A stretch of 64,000 nucleotides of DNA from Sedimenticola sp. (lineage in GTDB: Bacteria; Pseudomonadota; Gammaproteobacteria; Chromatiales; Chromatiaceae): assembly GCA_026984735.1 (NCBI GenBank), contig JALSRN010000101.1:34176-98175 (forward strand). Direction: 5' to 3'. The notes under the pieces are model-generated. The model had not been told where the DNA came from and ran no database searches. It saw only the letters and a list, made by a program, of their open reading frames with translations. Position numbers and translations under genes: made by a program. Every line of letters starts with the position of its first letter. The stretch's first letter is position 1. Below, in pieces: positions 16,685-26,624 of this stretch.

Positions 16685-18499
16685 ATGACCGACAATCTGC
16701 GCAACATCGCCATCATCGCCCACGTGGATCACGGCAAGACCACCCTGGTGGACGAGCTCCTGAAGCAGTCGGGCACCCTGGGAGAACGCTTCGGCGAGAT
16801 CGAACGGGTGATGGACTCCAATGAGCTGGAGAGGGAGCGGGGTATCACCATTCTCTCCAAGAACACCGCCATCCGCTGGGGCGACTACCGCATCAACATC
16901 GTGGACACTCCCGGCCACGCCGACTTCGGCGGCGAGGTGGAGCGAGTGCTCTCCATGGTGGATTCGGTGCTGCTGCTGGTGGATGCCGTGGAGGGTCCCA
17001 TGCCGCAGACCCGCTTCGTCACTCAGAAGGCCTTCCAGCACGGCCTGAACCCCATCGTGGTGGTGAACAAGATCGACCGTGCCGGGGCGCGGCCCGACTG
17101 GGTGATCGACCGGGTCTTCGACCTCTTCGACCGGCTGGGGGGCAGCGACGAGCAGCTCGACTTTCCCGTCGTCTACGCCTCGGCCATCGAAGGCTACGCC
17201 GGCATGGAGGCGTCGGTGCGCGAGGGCGACATGACGCCGCTGTTCCGGACCATCGTGGAGCGCTGTCCGCCGCCGCCGGTGGATCCCGACGCTCCTTTTC
17301 AGATGCAGATCTCCAACCTCGATTACAACAGTTACGTGGGCGCCATCGCCGTGGGCCGCGTCACCCGAGGCACGGTGCGGCCCAACCAACCGGTGGCGGT
17401 GCTGGGCCGGGACGGGTCACAATACCGGGCGAAGATCGGCCGCGTCTACGGTTATCTGGGGCTGGAGCGGCACGAGGTGGAGCAGGCCACCGCCGGCGAC
17501 ATCGTGGCCATCACGGGGATCGAGGCGCCCAAGGTCTCCGATACCCTCTGCGATCCCGAGCACCCCCAGGCGTTGCCGCCGCTCACCGTGGACGAACCCA
17601 CGGTCTCCATGACTTTCCAGGTGAACACTTCCCCCTTCGCCGGGCGGGAAGGGAAGTACCTCACCTCCCGCCAGCTCAAGGAGCGGCTGGAGCGGGAGCT
17701 GATCCACAACGTGGCGCTGCGGGTGGAGGAGGGGCCGGATCCCGAGAAGTTCAAGGTTTCTGGAAGGGGCGAGTTGCACCTCTCCATTCTCCTGGAGAAC
17801 ATGCGGCGCGAGGGATACGAGCTGGCCGTCTCCCGCCCCGAGGTGATCTTCCGCGAGATCGACGGCGAGGTGTGCGAGCCCTACGAACTGCTCACCGTGG
17901 ATGTGGAGGAGGCGCATCAGGGCGCCGTCATGGAGGCGCTGGGGCGGCGCCGTGGAGAGCTCAGGGAGATGCAGCCCGACGGCAACGGCCGGGTGCGGCT
18001 GGACTACGTCATCCCCTCCCGCGGGCTCATCGGCTTCCAGACCGAGTTCATGACCACCACCTCGGGCACCGGCCTTCTGTATCACGTCTTCGACCGCTAT
18101 GGCCCCGCCCGGTCGGGCGGCATCGCGCCACGCCCCAACGGGGTGATGATCTCCAACACCACGGGCAAGGCGCTGGCCTACGCCCTGTTCAATCTGCAGG
18201 AACGGGGCAAGCTCTTCGTCGCGCACGGCGAGGAGATCTACGAAGGACAGATCGTCGGTCTCCATGCCCGCGACAACGACCTCACGGTCAACCCCACCAA
18301 AGGCAAGCAGCTCACCAACATTCGCGCCGCCGGCAAGGACGATGCCCTGATCCTCACCCCGCCGGTGCGCTTTTCGCTGGAACAGGCGCTGGAGTTCATC
18401 GAGGAGGACGAGCTGGTGGAGGTGACGCCCGAGGCGATTCGGTTGCGCAAGAAACATCTGAAGGAGCACGAGCGCAAGCGGGCGAGAAGAGCCGGCTGA
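16685..18499 (+). CDS. typA: Ribosome-associated GTPase TypA/BipA
   Basis: 604 residues, the usual length. N-terminal GTPase motifs are [15 protein letters not shown] (P-loop), [21 protein letters not shown] and NKIDRAGA. They are followed by EF-Tu domain 2, EF-G-like domains III and V, and the BipA-specific C-terminal domain ([13 protein letters not shown]...[20 protein letters not shown]). It acts on the ribosome in 50S assembly and stress or cold adaptation. It starts with ATG after a weak ribosome binding site and appears monocistronic. Confidence 0.97.
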   Translation: MTDNLRNIAIIAHVDHGKTTLVDELLKQSGTLGERFGEIERVMDSNELERERGITILSKNTAIRWGDYRINIVDTPGHADFGGEVERVLSMVDSVLLLVDAVEGPMPQTRFVTQKAFQHGLNPIVVVNKIDRAGARPDWVIDRVFDLFDRLGGSDEQLDFPVVYASAIEGYAGMEASVREGDMTPLFRTIVERCPPPPVDPDAPFQMQISNLDYNSYVGAIAVGRVTRGTVRPNQPVAVLGRDGSQYRAKIGRVYGYLGLERHEVEQATAGDIVAITGIEAPKVSDTLCDPEHPQALPPLTVDEPTVSMTFQVNTSPFAGREGKYLTSRQLKERLERELIHNVALRVEEGPDPEKFKVSGRGELHLSILLENMRREGYELAVSRPEVIFREIDGEVCEPYELLTVDVEEAHQGAVMEALGRRRGELREMQPDGNGRVRLDYVIPSRGLIGFQTEFMTTTSGTGLLYHVFDRYGPARSGGIAPRPNGVMISNTTGKALAYALFNLQERGKLFVAHGEEIYEGQIVGLHARDNDLTVNPTKGKQLTNIRAAGKDDALILTPPVRFSLEQALEFIEEDELVEVTPEAIRLRKKHLKEHERKRARRAG

Positions 18500-18548
18500 G
18501 ATTGACGGCCTGTAACTTGGCGCATTTGCGCGCGCCTTCCGGCAATTT

Positions 18549-18695
18549 TCAGCGCTGGCTCACCAGCCCGACGAAGAGCAGCTTTACCACCAGCCACGCC
18601 AGCCCCAGCAGCCGCAGGGGGAGCAGCAACAGGCTCTTCCACGCAGGTTCCCCGCGGTTGTCGGCCTCTTTCGTCTTGGGGAGGGCGATGCACAT
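18549..18695 (-). CDS. Small membrane protein of unknown function
   Basis: 48 residues from the ATG at 18695, which has AAGGAA six bases upstream; the track start is 14 codons further out. It has one strongly hydrophobic helix at the C-terminus (LLLLPLRLLGLAWLVVKLLFVGLV) after a charged N-terminal part. Sits alone between typA and the slp genes, in opposite orientation. Too short to assign; the ribosome binding site and the clean helix support a real gene. Confidence 0.5.
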   Translation of the reverse strand: MCIALPKTKEADNRGEPAWKSLLLLPLRLLGLAWLVVKLLFVGLVSQR

Positions 18696-18806
18696 GGTTT
18701 CCTTATACCCTTTCCACTTTCTTTCCAGCCATGACAAATCTCAGCCGCTTTACGAAGGGACCGGCCCTTCCGGCGCGCTCGGGCGGTTTTGGGGTATATT
18801 CGACGG

Positions 18807-19316
18807 ATGAGACGGCTTCTTCTCTTTGCGCTGGCGCTGCTGTTGGAGGGCTGCGCGGGCCCTCTGCCCCGATCCATCACCCAGCCTCCGCCCGTGGCGG
18901 TCTCGGTGCGGCAGGCGCAAAAGGAGGTGATGCGCGATCTCTCCCGGGAGGTGCGTTGGGGCGGCGAGATCATCGAGGTGTGGAACCGCAGCGACCACAC
19001 CGACGTGCTGGTGCTCGGGCGTGAACTGAAGAGGGGAGGCGAGCCCCGAGAGGAAGGCGAGGTGGACGGCCGCTTCATCGCGCGTTTCGGCGGTTTCATG
19101 GACCCGGCGCGATTCCCCAAGGGGCGCATGCTCACGGTGAGCGGCCCGCTGATCGGGGTAGAGACCCACCCGGTGGGGGACTACCCTTACCGCTATCCCG
19201 TGGTGCAGGTGACGGCTTGGCATCTGTGGCCCCAATCCGAGCCACGCTCCTATTATCATGATCCCTGGTGGCCCTACTATCCCGGCTGCCTCTGGAGATA
19301 CCCCTGCTGGTGGTGA
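18807..19316 (+). CDS. Slp family outer-membrane lipoprotein (copy 1)
   Basis: 169 residues from MRRLLLFALALLLEGCAG, a lipoprotein signal with Cys at residue 16; its -2 glutamate is unusual for a lipobox. The body matches the Slp (starvation-inducible lipoprotein) family: VRWGGEIIEVWNRSDHTDVLVLG, a conserved DGRFIARFGGFMDPARF region and GRMLTVSGPLIG near residue 110. The C-terminus is Trp/Tyr-rich (YYHDPWWPYYPGC). Slp proteins are outer-membrane lipoproteins linked to stationary phase and acid stress. A second copy follows after one base. Confidence 0.85.
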   Translation: MRRLLLFALALLLEGCAGPLPRSITQPPPVAVSVRQAQKEVMRDLSREVRWGGEIIEVWNRSDHTDVLVLGRELKRGGEPREEGEVDGRFIARFGGFMDPARFPKGRMLTVSGPLIGVETHPVGDYPYRYPVVQVTAWHLWPQSEPRSYYHDPWWPYYPGCLWRYPCWW

Positions 19317-19317
19317 G

Positions 19318-19845
19318 ATGCGCCTCGTCGTTCCGCTCTTCTTCTCTTTCTCGTTGGTTCTGGCCGGCTGCCAGAGCACCGGGGGGATCGAACCTTCTGG
19401 TCCCACCCCGGCGCAGCTCTCTCGCACCGCCGATCCTTCGGTCAAGGGGCGGCGCTTCACTTGGGGCGGCACTGTCATTCAGGTGAAGAACCTGCGGGAC
19501 CGCACGCTGGTGGAGATCATGGCCTATCCCCTGAACGGGGAGGGCAGGCCGCGTATCGGGCGGTCCCCGCTGGGCCGGTTTCTCGCCGACCACGAAGGGT
19601 TTTTGGAGCCGGCGGAGTACCCCGTGGGAACGCTGGTCACCGTCACCGGCCCCCTGTTGGGCTACACCGATGGCAAGGTGGGCGATGCCGGCTATCGCTT
19701 TCCCGCCTTGCGGGCGGACGAGATTCGGGTGTGGCCGGCGCCTGCCGCCGCCGCTGGGCCACGCCCCGCGGTGCACGTGGGCGTGGGCGTGGGGGGCGGC
19801 AGTCGCGGCGGCTGGAGCAACATCGGCATCGGCGTGGAGTTCTGA
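19318..19845 (+). CDS. Slp family outer-membrane lipoprotein (copy 2)
   Basis: 175 residues. The ATG at 19318 begins one base after the copy 1 stop and gives a standard signal with lipobox LAGC (Cys at residue 18); the track start lies inside copy 1. It shares the Slp blocks with copy 1 (FTWGGTVIQVKNLRDRTLVEI, LGRFLADHEGFLEPAEY, GTLVTVTGPLLGYTDGKVG). The tail is Gly/Val-rich. The two copies diverge strongly outside these blocks, so the duplication is old. The MOSC gene follows after one base, so all three are likely one transcript. Confidence 0.87.
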   Translation: MRLVVPLFFSFSLVLAGCQSTGGIEPSGPTPAQLSRTADPSVKGRRFTWGGTVIQVKNLRDRTLVEIMAYPLNGEGRPRIGRSPLGRFLADHEGFLEPAEYPVGTLVTVTGPLLGYTDGKVGDAGYRFPALRADEIRVWPAPAAAAGPRPAVHVGVGVGGGSRGGWSNIGIGVEF

Positions 19846-19846
19846 G

Positions 19847-20644
19847 ATGAATGAGATGAAGCTTACGGCTCTCTATCGTTATCCAGTGAAATCGATGCGC
19901 GGCGAATCGCTGCAGCGGATGGAGGTGGATGCGCGCGGACCGGCCTTCGACCGCCACTGGATGGTGGTGAACGAGAAGGGGCGTTTTCTCACCCAGCGGG
20001 AGCTGCCCCGCATGGCGCTCATCCGCCCGGAGGTGGTGGAGGGGGGGCTGCGCTTGCGGGCTCCGGGCATGCCTGAGCTGGAAGCGCCATCGCCCTCCTT
20101 CTCGGAGAGCGTGGAGGTCCAGGTCTGGAAAGACCTCTGCCGGGCTCTGCCGATGGGGGAAGCGGCGGACCGTTGGCTGAGAGAGTTTCTCGGCCTGCCT
20201 TGCCGGCTGGTGGAGTTTCCTCGCGAGGAGCACCGTCGGGTGGATCCCCACTACGCCACCGCCGGCGACGAGACCGAGTTTTCCGACGGCTTCCCTTTTC
20301 TGCTCATCTCCCAGGGTTCGCTGGACGATCTCAACCGCCGCATGCCGCGTCCCCTTCCCATGGAACGCTTCCGGCCCAATCTGGTGGTGGAGGGTTGCGA
20401 GCCCTACGCCGAGGACGAGTGGAAGCGCATCCGCATCGGCGACATCCCCTTCCGGGTGGTCAAACCCTGCTCCCGCTGCGTCATTCCCACCGTCAACCCG
20501 GAAACCGGCGAGCGCGAGGGCAACGAGCCGCTGAAGACTCTGATGACCTATCGCAAGGAGGGGGGCAAGGTCTTCTTCGGCCAGAACCTCATCCACGACG
20601 CCGAAGGAGTGCTCGAGGTGGGAATGCCGGTGGAGATCCTGTAA
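19847..20644 (+). CDS. MOSC domain protein (YcbX/mARC type)
   Basis: 265 residues from MNEMKLTALYRYPVKSMRGE; the track ORF is longer only because of frame openness in copy 2 of slp. An N-terminal MOSC_N barrel (YPVKSMRG...RHWMVV) is followed by a MOSC domain with FRPNLVVEG and the motif PCSRCVIPTVNPETG, whose second Cys is the likely molybdenum cofactor ligand in mARC/YcbX-type enzymes. The family reduces N-hydroxylated bases and sulfoxides. Unlike E. coli YcbX there is no C-terminal ferredoxin domain, so a separate electron donor is needed. Confidence 0.88.
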   Translation: MNEMKLTALYRYPVKSMRGESLQRMEVDARGPAFDRHWMVVNEKGRFLTQRELPRMALIRPEVVEGGLRLRAPGMPELEAPSPSFSESVEVQVWKDLCRALPMGEAADRWLREFLGLPCRLVEFPREEHRRVDPHYATAGDETEFSDGFPFLLISQGSLDDLNRRMPRPLPMERFRPNLVVEGCEPYAEDEWKRIRIGDIPFRVVKPCSRCVIPTVNPETGEREGNEPLKTLMTYRKEGGKVFFGQNLIHDAEGVLEVGMPVEIL

Positions 20645-20729
20645 TCTGAAGGCTGCTTTCGGCGCCGTCGACCGGTCGGGCGGGATCGAGTGCCGGGGGG
20701 TTGATCGAGTGGGAGCCCTTCCGAGGACG

Positions 20730-21737
20730 TCATCCGCCGTAATAGCTTCGATACCACTCCACGAACCGCCCGATCCCCTCTTCCAGAGGAGTGTCGGGCC
20801 GGTAGTCGAAATCCCGGATCAGGTCGTCCACATCGGCATAGGTATCGGGCACGTCGCCCGGCTGCAGGGGCAGGTACTCCTTCTTCGCTTTCACGCCCAG
20901 CGCTTTTTCCAGAGTCGAGATATAGTCCTCCAGCTCCACCGGTTGGTGGTTGCCGATGTTGTAGACCCGCCAGGGCGCCTGGCTGGAGCCGGGGTCCGGG
21001 TCGTCGCCGCTCCACTGCGGATTCGGCGCGGCGGGCTTGTCCAGCACCCGGATCACCCCCTCCACGATGTCGTCGATGTAGGTGAAGTCGCGCTTGTGTC
21101 TGCCGTAGTTGAACACCTTGATGGTTTCGCCGGCGAGGATGGCGCGGGCGAACTTCTGCAACGCCATGTCGGGCCGGTCCCAGGGGCCATAGACGGTGAA
21201 GAAGCGCAGGCCCGTGGTAGGCAGGCCGTAGAGGTGGCTGTAGGTGTGGGCCATGAGCTCATTGGCCTTCTTGGTGGCGGCATAGAGGCTCACCGGATGG
21301 TCCACGTTGTGGTGCACCGAAAAGGGCATGCGGGTGTTGGCGCCATACACCGAGCTGGAGGAGGCGTAGACCAGGTGTTCCACCCCCGTGTGGCGGCAGC
21401 CCTCGAGGATGTTGGCGAAGCCCACCAGGTTGCTGTCCACGTAGGAGAGGGGGTTCTCCAGGGAGTAGCGCACGCCGGCCTGGGCCGCCAGGTTCACCAC
21501 CCGCTGGGGACGGTGTTCGGCGAAGGCCCGAGCCACGCCTTCCCGGTCCGCCAGGTCCAGGCGCAGATGGGCGTAGCACGGATGGTCGGCATGGCGGGCC
21601 AGGCGCGCCTCCTTGAGGGCGGGATCGTAGTAGTCGTTGTGGTTGTCGATGCCGATCACTTCGTCGCCTCGCTCCAGGAGGCGCAAAGTGAGGGCCGAAC
21701 CGATGAAGCCGGCGGAGCCGGTGACCAAGACCTTCAT
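20730..21737 (-). CDS. UDP-glucuronate 4-epimerase (NAD-dependent)
   Basis: 335 residues, extended SDR fold. NAD site [10 protein letters not shown] at residue 7, catalytic Ser region ASSSSVYG and YxxxK ([12 protein letters not shown]), then [16 protein letters not shown] and [17 protein letters not shown]. These are diagnostic of the CapI/GAE branch that converts UDP-glucuronate to UDP-galacturonate. It follows ugd by one base, which makes the substrate, so the pair forms a two-step pathway for capsule, LPS or exopolysaccharide precursors. The specificity call rests on motif resemblance and context. Confidence 0.9.
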   Translation of the reverse strand: MKVLVTGSAGFIGSALTLRLLERGDEVIGIDNHNDYYDPALKEARLARHADHPCYAHLRLDLADREGVARAFAEHRPQRVVNLAAQAGVRYSLENPLSYVDSNLVGFANILEGCRHTGVEHLVYASSSSVYGANTRMPFSVHHNVDHPVSLYAATKKANELMAHTYSHLYGLPTTGLRFFTVYGPWDRPDMALQKFARAILAGETIKVFNYGRHKRDFTYIDDIVEGVIRVLDKPAAPNPQWSGDDPDPGSSQAPWRVYNIGNHQPVELEDYISTLEKALGVKAKKEYLPLQPGDVPDTYADVDDLIRDFDYRPDTPLEEGIGRFVEWYRSYYGG

Positions 21738-21738
21738 T

Positions 21739-23061
21739 TTAGAGGCGACCGATGCCGTCGTAGTGGAATCCCATCTCCCGCATCCGTTCCGGGTCGTAGA
21801 TGTTGCGGCCGTCGAAGAGGACGGGCTGGTTCAGCTTCTCTTTGATGGCTTCGAAGTCGGGGCTGCGGAAAAGATTCCACTCGGTCACCACGGCCAGCGC
21901 GTCGGCGCCTTCGGTGGCTGCCTCCGGGGTGTCGCACAGCTCCAGATCGTCACGCTCGCCGTAGATGCGGCGGCACTCGTCCATGGCCACGGGGTCGTGG
22001 GCCTTCACCTTCGCGCCCGCCTCCCACAGCGCCTCCATCAGGACCCGGCTGGGAGCCTCGCGCATGTCGTCGGTGTTGGGCTTGAAGGCCAGGCCCCACA
22101 AGGCGATGGTCTTGCCGGCCAGTTGGCCGTCGAAATGGTCGTGAATCTTCTCGTAGATGCGCCGCTTCTGGTCGCGGTTCACCGCTTCCACCGCATTGAG
22201 GAGGCGGGCGTCGTAGCCTACCTCACGGGCGGTGCGCTCCAGCGCCTGGACGTCCTTGGGGAAGCAGGAGCCGCCGTAGCCGCAGCCGGGGTAGATGAAG
22301 GCGTAGCCGATGCGGCTGTCCGAGCCGATGCCGTGACGCACCTTCTCGATGTCGGCGCCCAGCCGCTCGGCCAGATTGGCCAGCTCGTTCATGAAGCTGA
22401 TCTTGGTGGCCAGCATGGCGTTGGCGGCGTATTTGGTGAGCTCGGCCGAACGGATGTCCATGGCGATGAGCCGATCGCGGTTGCGGTTGAAGGGCGCGTA
22501 GAGCGCGCGCAGCAGTTCGGTGGTGCGAGGGTTGTCGGTGCCGATGACGATGCGGTCGGGCTTCATGAAGTCCTCGATGGCCGCTCCCTCCTTGAGAAAT
22601 TCGGGGTTGGAGACCACGTCGAACTCCACCGATTTGCCACGCTTGGCCAGGGTCTCCTCGATGCGGGAACGAACCTTGTCGGCGGTGCCCACCGGCACCG
22701 TGGATTTGTCCACCACGATGCGGTACTCGTCCATGTGCTCGGCGATGGTCTGGGCCACGGCGAGCACGTATTGCAGATCGGCCGATCCGTCCTCGTCGGG
22801 CGGCGTGCCCACCGCGATGAACTGGAAGAGGCCGTGCTTCACCGCCTCTTCCGGATCGGTGGTGAAGGCCAGCCGGCCGGCGGCCATATTGCGCTCCACC
22901 ATCTGGTCCAGATCGGGTTCGTAGATGGGGATGACGCCGCGGCGGAGCTTGTCGATCTTCTCTTGGTCCACGTCCATGCAGAGGACGTCGTTGCCCACTT
23001 CGGCCAGGCAGGCGCCGGTGACCAGGCCCACGTAGCCGCTTCCGAATATGGTGACTTTCAT
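21739..23061 (-). CDS. ugd: UDP-glucose 6-dehydrogenase
   Basis: 440 residues. N-terminal NAD domain [23 protein letters not shown]; catalytic Cys in [20 protein letters not shown] (Cys near residue 260); C-terminal UDP-binding domain with [18 protein letters not shown]. It oxidises UDP-glucose to UDP-glucuronate with two NAD. It is the first gene of a two-gene operon with the epimerase. A TATAAT on the minus strand at 23094-23099 lies 33 nt upstream of the start codon. Confidence 0.97.
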   Translation of the reverse strand: MKVTIFGSGYVGLVTGACLAEVGNDVLCMDVDQEKIDKLRRGVIPIYEPDLDQMVERNMAAGRLAFTTDPEEAVKHGLFQFIAVGTPPDEDGSADLQYVLAVAQTIAEHMDEYRIVVDKSTVPVGTADKVRSRIEETLAKRGKSVEFDVVSNPEFLKEGAAIEDFMKPDRIVIGTDNPRTTELLRALYAPFNRNRDRLIAMDIRSAELTKYAANAMLATKISFMNELANLAERLGADIEKVRHGIGSDSRIGYAFIYPGCGYGGSCFPKDVQALERTAREVGYDARLLNAVEAVNRDQKRRIYEKIHDHFDGQLAGKTIALWGLAFKPNTDDMREAPSRVLMEALWEAGAKVKAHDPVAMDECRRIYGERDDLELCDTPEAATEGADALAVVTEWNLFRSPDFEAIKEKLNQPVLFDGRNIYDPERMREMGFHYDGIGRL

Positions 23062-23093
23062 GGTGGCTTGTCCCTTCCTGAAAAAATGGGGGG

Positions 23094-23099
23094 ATTATA
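23094..23099 (-). promoter_or_regulatory. -10 box for ugd
   Basis: Perfect TATAAT on the minus strand between the amidotransferase stop and the ugd start. No convincing -35 hexamer; the short imperfect palindrome ACTCC-GG-GGAGT lies just upstream. Confidence 0.4.
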
Positions 23100-23122
23100 T
23101 CCCACTCCGGGGAGTTGGTTTT

Positions 23123-24943
23123 TCAGAGGCCGACGGCGTGCTGGTTCAACCACTCTTCGAGCATGACCAGCACCCAGATGAAGACGCCGTAATAGGTGGC
23201 GTGGCCGCTCTGCTGGGCCTCGATGATCCTGCCAATGAACTTCTCGTTGAGGAAACCCCGTTTCTCGATGCCTTCCAGCCGTTCGTGGGAGAAGGCGGCG
23301 AGAGGAGGATGCGCCTGCATCCACAGGCCGAAGGGGAGGCCGAAGCCGTGCTTGTGCTTCTCCAGCGTTTTGCGCGCGAGGAACCCCTTCATGGCGCGGC
23401 GGTAGAAGGCGCGCAGTTGCTGGCCGCGCAGCAGCATCCGTTCCGGCACGCCGGCGGCGAATTCCACCATCTCTTCCTGCAGCAGCGGGTAGCGGACATC
23501 GATTCCCGCCAGTTCGCACATCCGGTTCACCTTGCGAAGGTCGTTGTCGGCGAGGGTGAACTTGTGGTCCAGAAAGAGCATCCGCTTGACCAGGCCGGCA
23601 TCGTCGCACTGCTGCCAGCGGGAGCGCAGCAGCCGGATGGGGGCTTCGGCGTCCACTTGCTCGAGGAATCCAGGGTCGAAGATCTCCTGGAGCGCGAAAC
23701 GGTGGAGGAAGTTGTAGGTCTCCAGCCGTTCCGGCATGGGCACCTTGGCCTGCTCCACATAGCTGTGAAGCTTGCGCAGGGGCGGCAGCCGGCGGGCCAG
23801 GGGCTCCACCAGAAGGCTCTTGAGCGGGCCCGGCACTCCGTCGTAGAGCGCGAAGAGCTTCTGTTTCGCGTAGCGGGCGTTGCCAGCGAAGATCTCGTCG
23901 CCGCCGTCGCCTGCGAGAAGCAGTTTCTTGCCCGCTTCGCTCGCCATGCGCGCGCAGTAGTAGGCCGGAACGGCGGAGGCGTTGCCGAAAGGCTCGTCGT
24001 AGGCGGCGGCGGCCAGGGGGATGGCTTCCAGCACGTCCTGCGGAGTAACGTAGTATTGGTGCAGCCGGGCGCCGAAATGGTCGGCGGTGGCGCGGGCGTA
24101 CTCCATCTCGTCGAAGCCCTCGGCATCGAAACCGATGGCGAAGGCGTCCACCGGCTGTGACTGGATCTTCTGCAACACGCCGGTCACCGTACTGCTGTCG
24201 AGTCCGCCGCTGAGAAAGGTGCCGAGGGGACTCCCCGCCGGCGCGTTGCTGCGCACCACCTGTTCCAGCCTCTCATGGAGCTCTTCCGCCAGCGTCCGCT
24301 CGGGGACGTCGCGCTCCGAAAAGGCGAGCTGCCAGTACCGGTGCACCTTCACCCTTCCGTCGGCATACTCCAGGCATTGCCCGGGTTCCAGCTTGCGCAC
24401 GTTTTCGAAGAGGGTGCCGGGGCTGGGCACCATGTGGAAATAGAGATAGTTGAACAGCCCCTGGAGATCTATGGAGGGTTGGAGCCGGGAGTGTGCGAAG
24501 AGGCTCGAGATCTGGCTGCCGAAGAGCAGCGTATCCTCCACGAGGCTCCAGGCCAGCGGCCGGATGCCGAGCCGGTCCACCGCGAGGAGCGCCCTTCGGT
24601 GCCCAGGGTCGATGACCGCCAGGGCGAAGTCGCCCGCCAGTCGCTCCAGTACGTCGGCGCCATGACGACGGTACTCTTCGATCAGCGCGCCGGCGTCTCC
24701 CTCCTCGGCGGCCAGCCGCTCCAGTTCCCGGTCGGTCCATCGCGGATGGCCCTCGATGGCGGCGCACAGGCCGCCTCGGCAAACGCTAGAGGCCGTTCCC
24801 GCCCCTCCCGCAGCCGTTCCTCCTTTTTCCAGTGCGGCTGTTTCCTGCTCCTCCGGCGCCGGTGCGGTGCGCGAGCACATCCCGCGCAGCAGCGCCTCGC
24901 CGTTTTCTTCCTGGTCGCCGATCCAGCCGCAGATGAAACCCAT
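23123..24943 (-). CDS. Asparagine synthase-like amidotransferase with degenerate N-terminus
   Basis: 606 residues from MGFICGWIGDQE; the track start adds 14 residues. The C-terminal synthetase domain is intact: PP-loop FLSGGLDSSTV near residue 235, LLLAGDGGDEIFAGNARY and DNDLRKVNRMCELAGIDVRYPLL. The N-terminal class II glutaminase domain keeps LAGDFALAVID and AVDRLGIRPL, but the protein does not begin Met-Cys. The nearest Cys is residue 5, so the usual N-terminal nucleophile is missing. It may use ammonia or be processed unusually. Such proteins are common in polysaccharide and exosortase-linked loci, in line with the ugd/epimerase neighbours. Confidence 0.88.
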   Translation of the reverse strand: MGFICGWIGDQEENGEALLRGMCSRTAPAPEEQETAALEKGGTAAGGAGTASSVCRGGLCAAIEGHPRWTDRELERLAAEEGDAGALIEEYRRHGADVLERLAGDFALAVIDPGHRRALLAVDRLGIRPLAWSLVEDTLLFGSQISSLFAHSRLQPSIDLQGLFNYLYFHMVPSPGTLFENVRKLEPGQCLEYADGRVKVHRYWQLAFSERDVPERTLAEELHERLEQVVRSNAPAGSPLGTFLSGGLDSSTVTGVLQKIQSQPVDAFAIGFDAEGFDEMEYARATADHFGARLHQYYVTPQDVLEAIPLAAAAYDEPFGNASAVPAYYCARMASEAGKKLLLAGDGGDEIFAGNARYAKQKLFALYDGVPGPLKSLLVEPLARRLPPLRKLHSYVEQAKVPMPERLETYNFLHRFALQEIFDPGFLEQVDAEAPIRLLRSRWQQCDDAGLVKRMLFLDHKFTLADNDLRKVNRMCELAGIDVRYPLLQEEMVEFAAGVPERMLLRGQQLRAFYRRAMKGFLARKTLEKHKHGFGLPFGLWMQAHPPLAAFSHERLEGIEKRGFLNEKFIGRIIEAQQSGHATYYGVFIWVLVMLEEWLNQHAVGL

Positions 24944-25041
24944 GTGTTCTAATCCCGTTGATCTTTGTTCAAGCGAAAAAACCAATTTTACGCCAATCGT
25001 CCGCGTTCATGCTTCGGCCGAAGGCGTCCCCGCTGAAGGGC

Positions 25042-25956
25042 TTATTTCTTCTTTTTCCCGCGCTTCGCCCGGGGGTGCGTTGCGTCGTAGACCCGTGCCA
25101 GGTGCTGAAAATCGAGATGAGTGTAGATTTGCGTGGTGCCGATGTCGGCATGCCCCAGCAGCTCCTGCACGGCGCGCAGATCGCCCGAAGACTCCAGCAG
25201 GTGGCTGGCGAAGGAGTGGCGCAGCAGGTGGGGATGGAGGTGACGGACCGCCTGGCGATGGCGGGCGTGCTGCTCCAGCCGGTGCTGGACGGTGCGGGCG
25301 CTGATGCGTCTGCCCCGTTTGCTGACGAAGAGGGCGGGTTCTTCGGGAGCCGCCAGGCGGTGACGGACCTTCAGCCAGCGGTCCACCGCTTCCAGCGCCT
25401 TGGAACCCACCGGCAGCCGGCGGGTCTTGGCGCCCTTGCCGGTGACCTCCAGCATGGCGTCACGGCGATCCAGGTCGTTCAGGTCGATAGAGATCAACTC
25501 CGCCAGGCGCAGTCCGCAAGAGTAGGCGAGTTCCATCATCGCCAAGTCTCGGATCTCCAGGGGAGTTCCGCTCTCCACCGACAAGAGCCTCTCCATCTGG
25601 TCGACCTCCAGCACCGCCGGAAGTTTTGCGCGGACCTTGGGGGTGCGAACCCCCCGCGCCGGATTTTCCTGGATTTTTCCCTCCAACATCAGATACCGGA
25701 AGAAAGTGCGCAGCGCGGAGAGCCGGCGCCGCAGGCTGGTGGCGGAGAGGCCACGCCGGTTTTCGGCGGCGGCGTAGCGGCGAATGTCGGACTGGCGCAG
25801 ATCCGGCCAGGCCAGTTTTCCCTGCTGCCGGTTCCAGGAAGAGAAGTGGGCAAGGTCCTTTCGGTAGGCGTCGATCGTGCGGGGAGAGAGACGCCGCTGG
25901 TGGGCGAGGTGGTCGAGGAAGGCTTCGACGAGCGGGTCGGCCGGCTCGCTTTTCAT
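25042..25956 (-). CDS. xerC: Tyrosine recombinase XerC
   Basis: 304 residues, typical of XerC. The N-terminal SAM-like DNA-binding domain is [22 protein letters not shown]. Catalytic residues are visible: Arg in [13 protein letters not shown], Lys in [37 protein letters not shown] and the nucleophile Tyr in that segment. It resolves chromosome dimers at dif together with XerD. The ATG overlaps the DUF484 stop by 4 nt (ATGA). The track ORF extends wrongly through DUF484. It is the last gene of the lptM-lysA-dapF-DUF484-xerC operon. Confidence 0.96.
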   Translation of the reverse strand: MKSEPADPLVEAFLDHLAHQRRLSPRTIDAYRKDLAHFSSWNRQQGKLAWPDLRQSDIRRYAAAENRRGLSATSLRRRLSALRTFFRYLMLEGKIQENPARGVRTPKVRAKLPAVLEVDQMERLLSVESGTPLEIRDLAMMELAYSCGLRLAELISIDLNDLDRRDAMLEVTGKGAKTRRLPVGSKALEAVDRWLKVRHRLAAPEEPALFVSKRGRRISARTVQHRLEQHARHRQAVRHLHPHLLRHSFASHLLESSGDLRAVQELLGHADIGTTQIYTHLDFQHLARVYDATHPRAKRGKKKK

Positions 25957-26624
25957 CCGCCGTCGCGGCGGGCCACCGCCTGCAAAGTGAGGCTCACCAG
26001 CTCTCCCAGCCGGATGAGGAAATCCACTCCTTTGCCGGCATGGAAACGGTCGCGGTCGCGGCTGCCGATGGCCAACACTCCGGCGAGCTCGCTGGTGCGT
26101 ATGGGAATCAGCGCCGCCGAGCCGCTCTCTCCCGCCTGATCGCCGAAGAGCACCTTCAATTTTTCGCCGCTGAGAGGACCGCAGGTGGGCTTGTCGGTGC
26201 GCATGAACTTGCGGAAGATGGCCAGGCCCGCCTCGCTCACGCGGGCCTCCTCCAGATCTTCGGTGGAAAAGAGCTTGAGCTCCACCGCGTCGGCGTTGAA
26301 GCGCGCTCGCAGTTCGTCCTGAAGGATGGCCAACACCTCTTCCACCGTGGTTGCGCCGATGAGGTCGAGGGTCAGGCGATGAAGCCGCTGGTTGAGTTGT
26401 TCGTTCTCGCGGGCCACGGCGATCAGCTCCTGGAGCTGCTTCTGGTAACGTGCCGCTTTGTCCTGAAGCATGCGGATCTTGTGCTCCAGCAGGGAGACCG
26501 CTTCGCCGGTGCGATGGGGGACCTCGATGTCCTCCAGCACATCCTCGTGGCGCAGAAAGAAGTCGGGATGGTCGAGAAGATAACGGGCGATCGCCGCTTC
26601 TTGTTCGCTGTCGATCTCGTTCAT
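25953..26624 (-). CDS. DUF484 family (GAF-like) protein
   Basis: 223 residues. It begins with helical sequence [22 protein letters not shown], the DUF484 signature, then a coiled coil ([20 protein letters not shown]), then a GAF-like domain with [20 protein letters not shown]. The function is unknown, but the gene sits between dapF and xerC throughout gammaproteobacteria. It overlaps both neighbours by ATGA. Confidence 0.93.
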   Translation of the reverse strand: MNEIDSEQEAAIARYLLDHPDFFLRHEDVLEDIEVPHRTGEAVSLLEHKIRMLQDKAARYQKQLQELIAVARENEQLNQRLHRLTLDLIGATTVEEVLAILQDELRARFNADAVELKLFSTEDLEEARVSEAGLAIFRKFMRTDKPTCGPLSGEKLKVLFGDQAGESGSAALIPIRTSELAGVLAIGSRDRDRFHAGKGVDFLIRLGELVSLTLQAVARRDGG

